Below are positions 1 through 9,550 of a DNA stretch of 64,000 nt, one piece after another. How positions within the stretch are numbered: position 1 is the first letter of the stretch; every line of letters begins with the position of its first letter. This DNA comes from Bombardia bombarda (lineage: Eukaryota > Ascomycota > Sordariomycetes > Sordariales > Lasiosphaeriaceae): assembly GCA_030512295.1 (NCBI GenBank), contig JAULSR010000010.1, forward strand, positions 868,001-932,000. The letters are read 5' to 3'. Made by a program: the position numbers and the translations under genes. The notes under the pieces were generated by a model. That model saw nothing but the letters and a program-made list of their open reading frames with translations. It did no database searches and was not told where the DNA came from.

Positions 1-308
1 CGAAGCCATCTAAGTTGTGCAGGGTCCATCTACTTCTTAGAGATAACCACTTTATGCAGCGCACCCGAACCGACTGGACTACCAAAAGTCGATCACGGCA
101 GCAGAGAACTCTACTCGCTGTTGTTTTTCTACGATACACCCCAGGCGCTTCGCCACTATATAGCAGGTGAACATAGCTGTCAGACATCAGCACAGCATCA
201 TCCCCCACGCCCAATGCGACAAGATCATCAGACTTCTAGCCACGCTCGACTGGAACTCCCGGAGCCCTTGAAAAGATCTTCCCCACAACTCAGCGAACTC
301 AGCGTTTA

Positions 309-362
309 GGGAGCGGCATCAGAGTCGTATACTTAGCGCAATCCTCTGACTAACTGGCCGGA
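309..362. repeat. Partial duplicate of the tRNA-like element core
   Basis: A 23-nt block (GGCATCAGAG...ACTTAGC) is identical at about 316-338 and 601-623. A second short match, CTGGCCGGA, follows in both copies. The copy at 309-362 lacks the T-arm and B box, so it is a fragment of the element at 543-675 rather than a second complete gene. Confidence 0.6.
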
Positions 363-542
363 GTGTACGAAAAAAAGTTACCGTTGCGTACCGATTAAAC
401 CTACTCAGCGTACGAACAAGTAAAAAAATAAAAGAAAAAAAAATTGATACTCACGTATTACTGTCGCATCTCTGGTGCCTCCAGACCCCCAGAGCATTTC
501 CTCTACTGGGACGGCATGCTCTGTTGACGCCGTAATAATGTT

Positions 543-675
543 TGACTAAGCCTAGAATCGAACTAGGACCCTCCCCCTGAGTTCTAGGCTTAGCCGGGAC
601 GGCATCAGAGTCGTATACTTAGCTCTGTCCCTGTTAGCACCTGGCCGGATGCGCAGACCACTACACCACACAGCC
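543..675 (-). ncRNA. tRNA-like element with A and B boxes (long insert)
   Basis: Read on the minus strand, a 7-nt acceptor-like stem GGCTGTG (675-669) can pair with CTTAGTC near 544-550, with one mismatch and G-U pairs. Just inside is a perfect Pol III A box (TGGTGTAGTGG), and near the 3' end a T-arm and B box (CCTAG, loop TTCGATT, CTAGG). The element is 133 nt, so about 55-60 nt of extra sequence lies between D-arm and T-arm. No clean anticodon arm could be fixed. It could be a tRNA gene with a large intron, a decayed tRNA pseudogene, or a tRNA-derived SINE. Its middle part recurs at 309-362. Confidence 0.45.
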
Positions 676-1292
676 AAACACTTGTGATTTTTTATTACTT
701 CACTCTTTACAACTGAGTTGATATCGCACGCTCACCCCGGATTCTACTACCGCATTTGCCGTTTGAAGCCACTCAGCGCACGAACAGACCAGTTTCTCGC
801 TTAATTAGGTAGATTTCCAGCTGGACTACTTGGTACTTTTACTTGCGACGGTAATTGCAATTAGCTCAACCTAGGTATGCCAACAGGGAGGAAGTATTTT
901 TGGGATTCCTATGTAGCCATTCCTGCCTTGACGAAAGCATTGGCTAGACAAATACAAATCAGATATCTTAATTGATTCCACGGATGTGCGCACTGTTTTA
1001 CAAGACACAGGTCCCGAAGCCGGAGGAGAATCCCAGCGAGCAAAATGCATGGTGAGCAATGACGTCTTGCGCCGAGGTGGGACATCTCCCCGCAAATCGG
1101 CAGCCTTTTGGCGCTAAGACCCCTGCAGCCCCCCAAAGTGACCTGGGCCAGCTCCGAACTTTAGCTATCGTATGCCGCTCGCCCGCCCTTGCAGCAAGCG
1201 GGCATTTGCATCCAATTCCTTCCCCAAATCTTCGCGACAAAAACGATTAAAAAGTAGGAATAGGACAACTGCGCCGCCGACGACTCGCCACC

Positions 1293-2573
1293 ATGCCGCC
1301 CAAGGACGATTCGCAGCACCCGGCGTTAAAGGGGCCGAGTGCCCTGCGGTCCATCCTTGCCGGATCCACGGCCGGCGCCGTCGAGATTGGTGAGCTGCCC
1401 GTTTGTCGTCCTCTGTCGGACTCATTTGAATTGAGTCATGTTGAGCTATCGCTAACCTGCCGTGCCGCGCATCGCAGCCATCACATACCCAGCCGAGTGT
1501 GCGTTTTCGCCGCCGCCTATTCTCTGTCCTCACTCGCAGTCGCAGCTGCAACTAGATGACCTTTGTCCCTGACAACGCGAGCCTTAAAAAAGAGACACAC
1601 TCTGACCGATGACGAATAGTTGCCAAGACACGCACGCAGCTCAACCGCAGGCTAGCCGAGGGCCAGAAGCTGCCATGGCCGCCCTTTGGTAGCCAGTGGT
1701 ACGCAGGCTGCACAACCCTGATCATCGGCAACGCCATGAAGGCGGGCATTCGTACGACTACACCAATTGGGAAAGCACACTTGTGGATGATGTGATGGGC
1801 GCCTGGACACGGAACGATTGGCTGACCATGGCGTGTGCGCCTGTAGGATTCGTCGCCTTTGACCAGTACAAGTCGATGCTCGTCGACGCCGACGGCAAGC
1901 TCTCCGGTCCTCGGACCGTCATCGCCGGGTTCGGTGCCGGTGTGACCGAGTCGCTGCTTGCCGTCACGCCCACCGAGAGCATCAAGACGACATTGTGAGC
2001 CTCATCTGCTCTCACCTACCTTTACACGATTCTCCTGCATCTAACAAGCCAATCTTCTTCCCCTTCCGCAGAATCGACGACCGCAAGTCAGCCAAGCCCA
2101 GGCTCCGCGGCTTCCTGCACGCCGTGCCCATCATCGCGCGGGAGCGCGGCCTGCGCGGCTTCTTCCAGGGCTTTGTGCCGACGACGGCGCGGCAGGCGGC
2201 CAACAGCGCGACCCGCTTCTCGTCGTACACGGCGCTCAAGCAGCTGGCCGAGAGCTACACGGCGCCCGGCGAGAAGCTGGGCGTCGTCGGCACCTTTGCC
2301 ATGGGCGGCATCGCTGGCCTCATCACCGTCTACGTGACGCAGCCGCTCGACACGGTCAAGACGCGCATGCAGAGCATCGAGGCCCGCCAGCTTTATGGGA
2401 ATACGTTCCGCTGCGCCGCCCTCATCTACAAGCACGAGGGCATCCTGACTTTCTGGAGCGGCGCGCTGCCGAGGTTGGTGAGGCTGATTCTGAGCGGCGG
2501 CATTGTGTTCACCATGTATGAGAAGAGCATGGAGTTGATGGATCGGGCGGATCCGGAGAGGAAGTACATATAG
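1293..2573 (+). CDS. CTP1: Mitochondrial tricarboxylate (citrate) carrier
   Basis: Five exons: 1293-1389, 1478-1498, 1620-1751, 1847-1994 and 2072-2573; the frame is kept through all four introns, giving 299 residues, the usual length for citrate carriers. It is an inner mitochondrial membrane protein of the SLC25 family that exchanges citrate for malate or other tricarboxylates, supplying cytosolic citrate for acetyl-CoA. Three mitochondrial-carrier repeats are visible through their PxD/ExxK/R-like signatures: YPAEFAKTR near residue 40, TPTESIKT near residue 130 and QPLDTVKTR near residue 235. Exon 2 is only 21 nt. The start is the first ATG, giving MPPKDD just before the first membrane segment. 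The gene is convergent with the assembly-factor gene downstream. Confidence in family is very high; substrate is inferred from overall similarity to CTP1. Confidence 0.93.
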
Positions 2574-2888
2574 ACAGGAAATGCACAAGCTGAAGAGAGA
2601 GAGGGGGGGGGGTCGAGGGCGTTAAGGATGGGTTTCACAAGATGGCTGATGTACATGTGTATTTTTTTTAGATCCCATTTCATGTTGCGTGTAGGCAACG
2701 TAACAATAGACAGGTAGATGTACATATTCGAACCTACCGAAATCAGTTTTGTTGGGCAATTATCGAGCATGTCCTCCGGTACCATGGCTAAGGCATCCCC
2801 CTTTTCCCCCTTCCATGCCGACTCCAAACGCCGTTTCCTATGCAATATTCTTAGGTGTTATACAATCGTCGTCGATGACGGTATTATT

Positions 2889-3415
2889 TCATGTGAACCG
2901 AACAATGCCGCCAAGCTTCTTGGCCACCCTCGTCAGCCAACTCCGGGTCGGCGCCTCCTCGAGCTCCCTGATGATGTCGGTGTAGTATGTCGGGTTGCTC
3001 TTGGGCTTCAAGAGATGGTCGGTGATCCTGTACTGTTGTGTGTGTCGAGGGGTGGTGAGCCTGTGCTTCCTCGTACCCGCGCCAAAGGGCGTTGGGACAA
3101 ACAAACCTTGGTCTTGTACCGGTTCTCGAGCAGCGAGAACAAGGCATTGGCCTGCTTCAGCTCGGCCTCCTCCCTCGATGCGCTGCTAAGGATGGCGGAC
3201 TTGGACGGCAGGATCGAGTCCTTCTCGAGGCGCTTGGCGAGGACATCCTGGAGCTGGCAATCGGGTCGGAGAGGGTCCTTGGGCCAGCGCTCGAGCGCGC
3301 GCTGGAACTGCTTGAATGCGACCTGCAGGGGAGGATGGAATTGTCAGTTGAACTGTTCTTTTGGCGGCTGTTCTGCAAGGATCGGAGCAATTACGTTTCT
3401 TGTTGCGCCAGACAT
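2889..3415 (-). CDS. CBP6: Cytochrome bc1 complex assembly factor, Cbp6/UQCC2 family
   Basis: Three exons on the minus strand: 3415-3395 (only seven codons, MSGATRN), 3322-3107 and 3032-2889, giving 126 residues. The product looks like Cbp6/UQCC2, a small mitochondrial matrix protein that works with Cbp3/UQCC1 on the mitoribosome to start cytochrome b synthesis and complex III assembly. Supporting features are the N-terminal pattern FKQFQRALERWPKDP, the following L..VLAKRLEK helix, and the central ALFSLLENRYKTKY segment, which matches the LxxLxxxxYxxKY region of the family. Intron 2 uses the less common donor GTTTGT. Confidence in the family is moderate to good; the proteins are short and diverge fast. 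The gene ends 316 bp from the citrate carrier, tail to tail. Confidence 0.72.
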
Positions 3416-4093
3416 GTTTGCGGCTGGCCTTTTATTATACGCTGCGCATAACTCAATCGAGGTGGAGGGAGCTCTGGTCAAAGTCCTCGAGCTCCAACCC
3501 ACGTCGGAAATTTCAGCCACATACGCCACAACTCATCCCTAGTACTTCCAGCTACAGCAATACCGGCCCGGAGCGTGGCGGAGTCAGCTTGGCGCAGTGT
3601 AATCAGGCCTGAGGCCGCCACGTTCTCCCTGGCTCCACGCAATTCCAATGTGCCAGTCATGGGTTTCCCTGATCAGCGGCTGCCGACCGCTGGAAAGCGT
3701 GCCTCCTAGCAAGACCAGGCATCATCTGCCCGTCTCGGCTGTTCGCTAACCATTCTCTAACCTAAACTACTCACAACCTCCGCGACTCCCATCAACGGGG
3801 CCACGCACGTTCTTTGCCCTTTTTTCCTTCTTCTCCCTTTGTCTTCGACGACAACACGATAATCTCGATAACCGCTTCCTATTCGATTCTTTTCTGACCT
3901 TTGCATCTTTTCGCTGACGGAGCAGCGACAAACCAACCAACTGAGCAACCCTGATTAGTTAGTTAGCGCCCGGCAAATCAATCAGCTCTCGGTACCACCT
4001 ACACCACTACACCACACCTAACTACGACCTGTCCCCTATCACCGCGCAATCGAGAGGGGGAAACCAGAGACAGTTTCCATCAAATCCCGCACC
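3416..4093. promoter_or_regulatory. Divergent promoter between CBP6 and BSD2-like genes
   Basis: This spacer separates two divergently transcribed genes. On the BSD2 side it carries a pyrimidine-rich tract around 3808-3845, a common fungal core-promoter feature. No TATA box is obvious. Confidence 0.4.
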
Positions 4094-5425
4094 ATGGCGG
4101 CACGTTACGAGAGGGTATGATGGCAACAGAAGCAATGGGGTTTGGGTTCACAGGGAAATAACAGCTGACATTCTGTCCAAAAAAACTAGGTCAACCCCCA
4201 CGACGAGTTCGACCACGACGACTCCTCTGACGATCAGCCTGAAACACCACTTGCCGCCCCAGCGCCAAGGCTCACGACCACGAATAACAACCAACCTCCA
4301 CAATCAATCCCCGCCTCACCCCCGCCCTCGTTCCACTCCCGCGCCTCATCCACTATTTCGCTTCCATCGCGCGACCGCGACCACAACCAGCAGCGTCCCA
4401 TCAACTCGGCGCTTGCGGATGCGTTCGACACAGACGATGACGAGAGCGACGACGAAGCCGACGACAGGCAGCGCCTCGTACGTGGCAACTCGTCGCCCGT
4501 AAATGGTAGTGGCTCTTCTGGCGGCGAGTTGTCGAGGCCGACAACGGGCGAGCGCCAGGTGACACAGCTGCCGACCTTTACCGGGGTGTCGTCGTCGAAT
4601 GCTGCTGCTGGCTCAGCGCATACGACGACGGCGACTTCGGGGCGTGTGTATGGTAGCGGAATTGGGACAGATGGTGTGTTTTCCAACCTGGCGGCGAAGC
4701 CGGAGCGAAACGCAGGAGAGAAGGAGGAGCTGCCTCCGGTATGTTTTCAGATCGCACCCCACCCTTGGTCCTGGCAAGGACTTGCATGTGAGAGTTGAAT
4801 TCTAACTGGATCTACACAGACATACGAGCAAGCAGCCGCCGACGCTGCCCCTCCTTACTGGGAGACGACCATCCTGGCCCCCGGCCTTGGCGGCTCCGAC
4901 GAGGTGTACATTGATGGCATGCCCGTCGGCTCAGTCTTCAGCTTCGTCTGGAACGGCATGATCTCCATGTCGTTCCAGCTCGTAGGATTCCTGCTCACGT
5001 ACCTGCTGCACTCGACGCACGCGGCCAAGAACGGCTCGCGCGCCGGGCTCGGTATCACCCTCATCCAGTACGGCTTCTACATGAAGGGCGGCTCGGATGG
5101 GTCTTCAACAGGCGGGGGAGGGGGCGGCGGTGCGGCGTCCCCGGGGGACGGATACGCCACCCCGCCGGACCCGAACAGCCATGACTTTGACCCGAATACG
5201 GTCAATGATGATGGGAATGGCAGCGGGGGAGGGGGCATGGGGAGCTTAGGGGACAGCGACTGGGTGGCGTATATCTTGATGATTGTGGGGTGGTTTATCT
5301 TGATCAGGGCGCTAAGTGACTACTTCAAAGCAAGGAGACACGAGCAGCTTGTACTGCAGAGCCCAGATAGGGGCTTGGGGATCCCCATTATTGCTGAGGG
5401 GGAGAGGAGTGAGACGGTCGTCTAG
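4094..5425 (+). CDS. BSD2: Bsd2/Ndfip-type PPxY membrane adaptor of HECT ubiquitin ligases
   Basis: Three exons (4094-4114, 4190-4738, 4820-5425) give 391 residues. The family (metal homeostasis protein Bsd2, Ndfip in animals) sits in Golgi/endosome membranes and recruits Rsp5/Nedd4-type ubiquitin ligases through PPxY motifs, directing metal transporters and other cargo to the vacuole. The N-terminal ~195 residues are acidic, Ser/Thr-rich and probably disordered. A PPYW motif follows at the start of exon 3. Three hydrophobic segments come next: about 27 residues around GSVFSFVWNGMISM, one around GLGITLIQYGFYM, and WVAYILMIVGWFILI near the C-terminus. A Gly/Ser-rich insert lies between segments 2 and 3. 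As in the neighbouring CBP6-like gene, the first exon is 21 nt and encodes only MAARYER. Confidence 0.9.
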
Positions 5426-6738
5426 GGAGTTTTTGTTCAGCTAGACGGGGTGCCTTTGGGCATGTGTCATAGATGCCGCTGCGGCGTTCTCTTTTCCCAC
5501 GGTATTTTCCTCGTTTCTTTTTTCTTTTGTCATGGAATAGGGGTGGTTTACATAACACTAGGTTTACAGTCGCGCGTACGCACACCACTCGCATAGGGGC
5601 GTTTCCTCCTCAATGGATGTTTATTCGTTTTACCATAGGTTGCGCAGATACTCGGGCTGTTTATTTGGTGTGTTGGCTGAAGTTTCGTCTTCAATCGCAA
5701 TGCTTCCTTCATGGTAGTGTTTCAACCGCGGTGTAACATCGGGATGGTTTTTGATGGGATTGCAGCGATACGCTTTAGCTGTTAAAGACGTAAACACTGT
5801 GGGTTCGTGAAGTGCATTGGCCTGCTCACCCTACCCGTACAATCAGCATCCCTCCATATAATTACAGGGGAAATAGTGCGCTTGTACTCGTGGCACTGTA
5901 TTTAACGCAGGAGCAGCCTGTTGTCTTCTAGACCATTCGTCTTTATTCACAATCCATACCTAGTTCATGATGGAAACAAGATGGGAATCACGCAATGGGA
6001 AAACAGGGAAAAGAAATAGGCAACTGTGATTTATCTGAAGAGGTTTAATTCCTCTATGATTCCTTGCCACTTATCTCCGAGGCAAATCGCTTGATCGTTG
6101 ATAACATGGATATTGCATCATATCTCCCTATCTCCTCGGGGGCCGTCCACGGAGCCATGTGAGGTGGCCATGAATGCCTATTCAAAGTAGTGGGAATGGC
6201 GAAAGGGACAAGGGAGGGGGGCAAGATGCGGGGCAGCAGCAGCACCCACCACCTTTCCCCAAAGCTACCGTGACATCAGTCAACGTCAGTCAGTCATCAC
6301 AGAAAGACAAGAGCTCGTCCTTTGTGGCGGGTGTCTCAACCTGCCATGGCCGCATTAACAGAAATCATAATATTCAGCGTCGCGTCTGACATTGACTGTA
6401 TATTGGAGAAGAGAACATCCATTTTCGAGATAGGCCTTTTCGAGATAGGACTTGTCCAAGACCAGGTAGTCCACTACTACCTACCTAGTACTAAGCAGAA
6501 AGATACCTAAGAAGCTGTCAACCAAGAAGCCACGGCCCAACGTCAGCGCCTGCTCGAAACGGCGCCCCGCTCCCGTTCTGCTCTCGACAGCGTCGGCATT
6601 GGCAGCAGTCCTACTCGGACTTGGCCTCCTTTTTATTGCTAAAGACGTCTCAGACCACAGCCACGCGCTGTCTTAACACTTCTTGACCTACTCCCCTTTT
6701 ACGACGACGACGACCCCGACAAGACCATCACCGTCACC
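5426..6738. other. Intergenic region between BSD2-like and PIMT genes
   Basis: No gene is supported here; open frames are short and without motifs. The region holds the 3' end of the Bsd2-like gene and the promoter of the methyltransferase gene. Confidence 0.45.
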
Positions 6739-7506
6739 ATGGCGTGGCGCAGCACAGGCAAGACAAACACAGAACTCATCGAAAACCTGTGCCGGAACAA
6801 GATGATCCACGACCCGCGGGTCAAGGCCGCCTTTCTCAAGGTCGACCGCGCCCACTACGCGCCCCGCTCGCCATACGAAGACTCGCCCCAGCCCATCGGC
6901 CACCACGCCACCATCTCGGCCCCGCACATGCACGCCATGGCCGTGGAGAAGCTGCTCGACCTGCTCGTGCCCCGGGCAGGGCGACCCGCCCCTCGCGTGC
7001 TCGACATCGGCTCCGGGTCTGGCTACCTCACGCACGTCATGGCCGAGCTGGTCGGCGACCACGGCGGGCTTGTCGTCGGCGTCGAGCACATCGCCGCCCT
7101 GCGCGACCTGGGCGAGCACAACATGGCCAAGTCGGCTGACGGGCGCGCTTTTCTCGAGAGCGGCAGGGCGAGGTTCCGCGTGGGCGACGGGCGCAAGGGC
7201 TGGGCCGAGCCCGAGTCGCCTCTCCAAAATAGGGAGGAGATGACGACGGGGGAGATGCAGGAGGGTGGCGGGGGCTTGTGGGATGCGATTCACGTGGGCG
7301 CCAGCGCGAGGGAGGTGCACCCCGAACTGCTCGCACAGCTGAGGGCGCCGGGCAGGATGTTTATACCGGTGGACGATGACGGTGTGGATCCGTTGGACAG
7401 GAATCAGCATATTTGGTGTGTGGATAAGAAGGAGGACGGCAAGGTGGAGCGCAAGAAGCTGGTTGCAGTGAGGTATGTGCCCCTGACGGATGCACCCACT
7501 GTGTGA
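6739..7506 (+). CDS. pcm: Protein-L-isoaspartate(D-aspartate) O-methyltransferase
   Basis: A single intronless frame of 255 residues. The enzyme transfers a methyl group from S-adenosylmethionine to isoaspartyl residues of aged proteins, allowing their repair. The N-terminus has the family's NL..N..I.D.RV..A...VDR..Y segment, followed by PY.DSPQPIGHHATISAPHMHA, the substrate-binding loop. The SAM-binding motif I is VLDIGSGSGYLT near residue 95, and the later AIHVGASA and PGRMFIPV strands are also typical. A short acidic insert around residues 163-178 (EEMTTGEMQEGGG) is longer than in bacterial homologues. The ATG lies in a good context (CACCATGG). Probably cytosolic; no targeting peptide is seen. 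Confidence 0.95.
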   Translation: MAWRSTGKTNTELIENLCRNKMIHDPRVKAAFLKVDRAHYAPRSPYEDSPQPIGHHATISAPHMHAMAVEKLLDLLVPRAGRPAPRVLDIGSGSGYLTHVMAELVGDHGGLVVGVEHIAALRDLGEHNMAKSADGRAFLESGRARFRVGDGRKGWAEPESPLQNREEMTTGEMQEGGGGLWDAIHVGASAREVHPELLAQLRAPGRMFIPVDDDGVDPLDRNQHIWCVDKKEDGKVERKKLVAVRYVPLTDAPTV

Positions 7507-8417
7507 TGATGGTGGCCGGTTTGAGGTGATGTTGAAGAACTGGAGCTGTACCTATGATCCTAGACCACATGTACCCAGTACAGAGAGTGCCAGATAGTAT
7601 CAGAATCTTATACGCTTATTATAGCCTCTCTCGTCATAGAATTTCGCCTCTCTTGTCCAAAACATGGCCACTATCTTCCGATATTGACTACTGCCTAATA
7701 GTGAAATATTTTGTCTGAAGAGCAAGAAGCTGAGCTTTCGTCGATTGGGATAGGGCGCTGTGGGAAGCGAGTTGGTACAGTATGAGTCAAAAAGTCTAGC
7801 CCCATCTCAAGTTTTACCACCTAATTGTACCCAAGCTTGACTTTCATTACTCAAATGGACTAGCTATAAGTGGAATGATTAATTATAGATAGAATAGTTA
7901 GAGGTGGGATAGTTTAAATGGGACAGGTGTAAATGGGATAGTTGTAATTGGGATGGTTGTAAGTGGGATAGTTGTAATTGGGATAGTTGTACGTGGTGGT
8001 CGCACATAGGGCTAGACTTGTTGACTGGCACTGTAACTTAGTTGTGGGTGACCTGCTGATACTGATAGAATCTTGAACAGACGAAGATTCTACTTATTAT
8101 CTCTGTTGCAGCAAGATTATCAGATAATTACCAGTAGCGGCAATGGTAGCTGAACTATCTCTTGTGCTTGCGTTTGTTTTCAGTAAATAGATAAATACCT
8201 GCCTAGGGAAGGCTGATCCACATTTCAAAGCCTACTACCTACCTTATAATAGACATGACAGGATCATCCCTGACCAACCTCCCATGACACATACCCCTGC
8301 CATGCTCGTCCGCCCACCACGAGCATCCACAATGACATCCACCCGCGATGGATCACCGACCGAGCCCAAGATACACAACAAGCAGCAGAAACTCCATCAA
8401 ACAAGATCAAAACCCCA
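7507..8417. other. Intergenic region with minisatellite
   Basis: This stretch between the methyltransferase and the tRNA contains no supported gene. Its one clear structure is the 15-nt minisatellite at 7906-7995. Confidence 0.5.
7906..7995. repeat. 15-nt minisatellite, about six units
   Basis: Six consecutive units of the form GGGATAGTTGTAATT, with one or two changes each and the first unit one base shorter, occupy about 90 nt. Degenerate relatives (TGGAATGATT, AGAATAGTTAG) extend upstream to about 7870. Each unit contains GATAG, close to a GATA core, but the array looks like ordinary slippage-prone repeat DNA. Confidence 0.85.
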
Positions 8418-8499
8418 GGCGCGGTGGCAGAGTGGTCTAATGCGCAAGACTAGAAATCTTGTTCCTTCGGGAGCGTCGGCTCAAATCCGGCCCACGTCG
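8418..8499 (+). tRNA. tRNA-Ser (anticodon AGA)
   Basis: The 82-nt cloverleaf has an acceptor stem GGCGCGG/CCACGTC with discriminator G, D-arm GCAG...TGCG, anticodon stem CAAGA/TCTTG with loop CTAGAAA (anticodon AGA), a long class II variable arm (TTCCTTCGGGAGC) and T-arm GTCGG/CCGGC with loop CTCAAAT. The long variable arm and the anticodon agree on serine. There is no intron. It decodes UCU/UCC after A34 is edited to inosine. A and B boxes are intact. Confidence 0.93.
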
Positions 8500-8694
8500 A
8501 TCATACCCACACGATTGCAGTTCCATTCACTTGACTGACTGAATGGGATTCGTTCATCTTTTTGCTGCTTCTGAAACCCTCATCCTGCTTGCCTCGGACA
8601 AAATGGCACACTTGGTTTCCATATTGTTTCCCCCCCCCCTCCCAAAGTGGATAGTAGACAGGGCGCAGCTCAGGAGAGTAAACAAGACTGAATT

Positions 8695-9524
8695 ATGTCT
8701 GTACAAGCAGGGGACGATATAAACATTGATCGCGTCCAATTTAGGTACGACATCCCCTCTCTTCTATCTTCCATTTCGCCAATATTGCTGACTAGAGTTT
8801 CATGATCACAGGCAGAGAATTTAAGTATGCGTTGTCTGCTTTGTATTCAAGGAGGCGGGTTGGAAACGATAGTCACGTGCGCTGCTTTACGAGGGAACGT
8901 CGCTTCTATGTTGTCTCGTCTGTCTGAATGCCATAGAGCTGCTGACAATGCCTGACACACGTAGTTTTACAACAAACGACATGGACAGCTCAGATAAACT
9001 TTGACAGGCTGTCTTAGATGTGACACGGTCAGGTGGGTTAGTGTACTGTGTAGAGACTTGTTGAACTAACGCCCCGGGATTGAAACTAACAGAAACAAAA
9101 GAATTGGGTCTTTGCTTCTGATGTGGAAAGGCCGTCTGCCGGATACGATGCGTTCGTCAATAAGGTCAGGGAACAAATAGAACTATCAAACCCCCGTCTA
9201 ACAATCGAGAAGCATGAAGGCTGTGCGATTGAACTCGAATCATTTTCAACTGGCGTGTGGCCACTTGATTCCGACTCAGATATCTCACTCAACATACTAA
9301 AGTCGGAAAACAGTCACCTTTTGAGGGGTAGACGACAGTCACTCGCGAAACAAGACAACTGGACATTATACAACATTCATTACTATCAGCTTGATCATCT
9401 AGACTATGACGCCAATGCACATTGCATCCAATGCATTCGAGGTCGTCTTCCCAAAATGTCATTAAACGCCGATTCCACATTAACCACGCTCCCCGCAAAT
9501 CCAAAGATACTCCACAGCTTCTAA
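8695..9524 (+). pseudogene. Possible relic of a Cid1-like nucleotidyltransferase gene
   Basis: An open frame at about 9100-9524 lacks an ATG near its start and reads like an internal exon: it follows a good branch/acceptor (ACTAACAG at 9085-9092) and encodes KNWVFASDVERP. The segment ESFSTGVWPLDSDSDISL resembles the catalytic GSF.TG..LP.SDIDL motif of Cid1/poly(A) polymerase-type nucleotidyltransferases, but the GS and the spacing of the aspartates are altered. An ATG at 8695 followed by a donor at about 8745 could be a first exon. No later domain of the family is recognised, and the frame ends 27 nt before the convergent PTR2 stop codon. The call is weak; it may be chance similarity. Confidence 0.25.
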
Positions 9525-9550
9525 ACCACTTGAATCATTACAAGAAGTCT

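Larger units (their letters stand above)
1..1292. other. Intergenic region upstream of CTP1
   Basis: No convincing protein gene is seen here; the open frames are short and lack family motifs. The stretch contains one tRNA-like element (543-675, minus strand) and a second partial copy of its middle part (about 309-362). The last ~300 bases form the promoter and leader of the citrate carrier gene. Confidence 0.5.
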
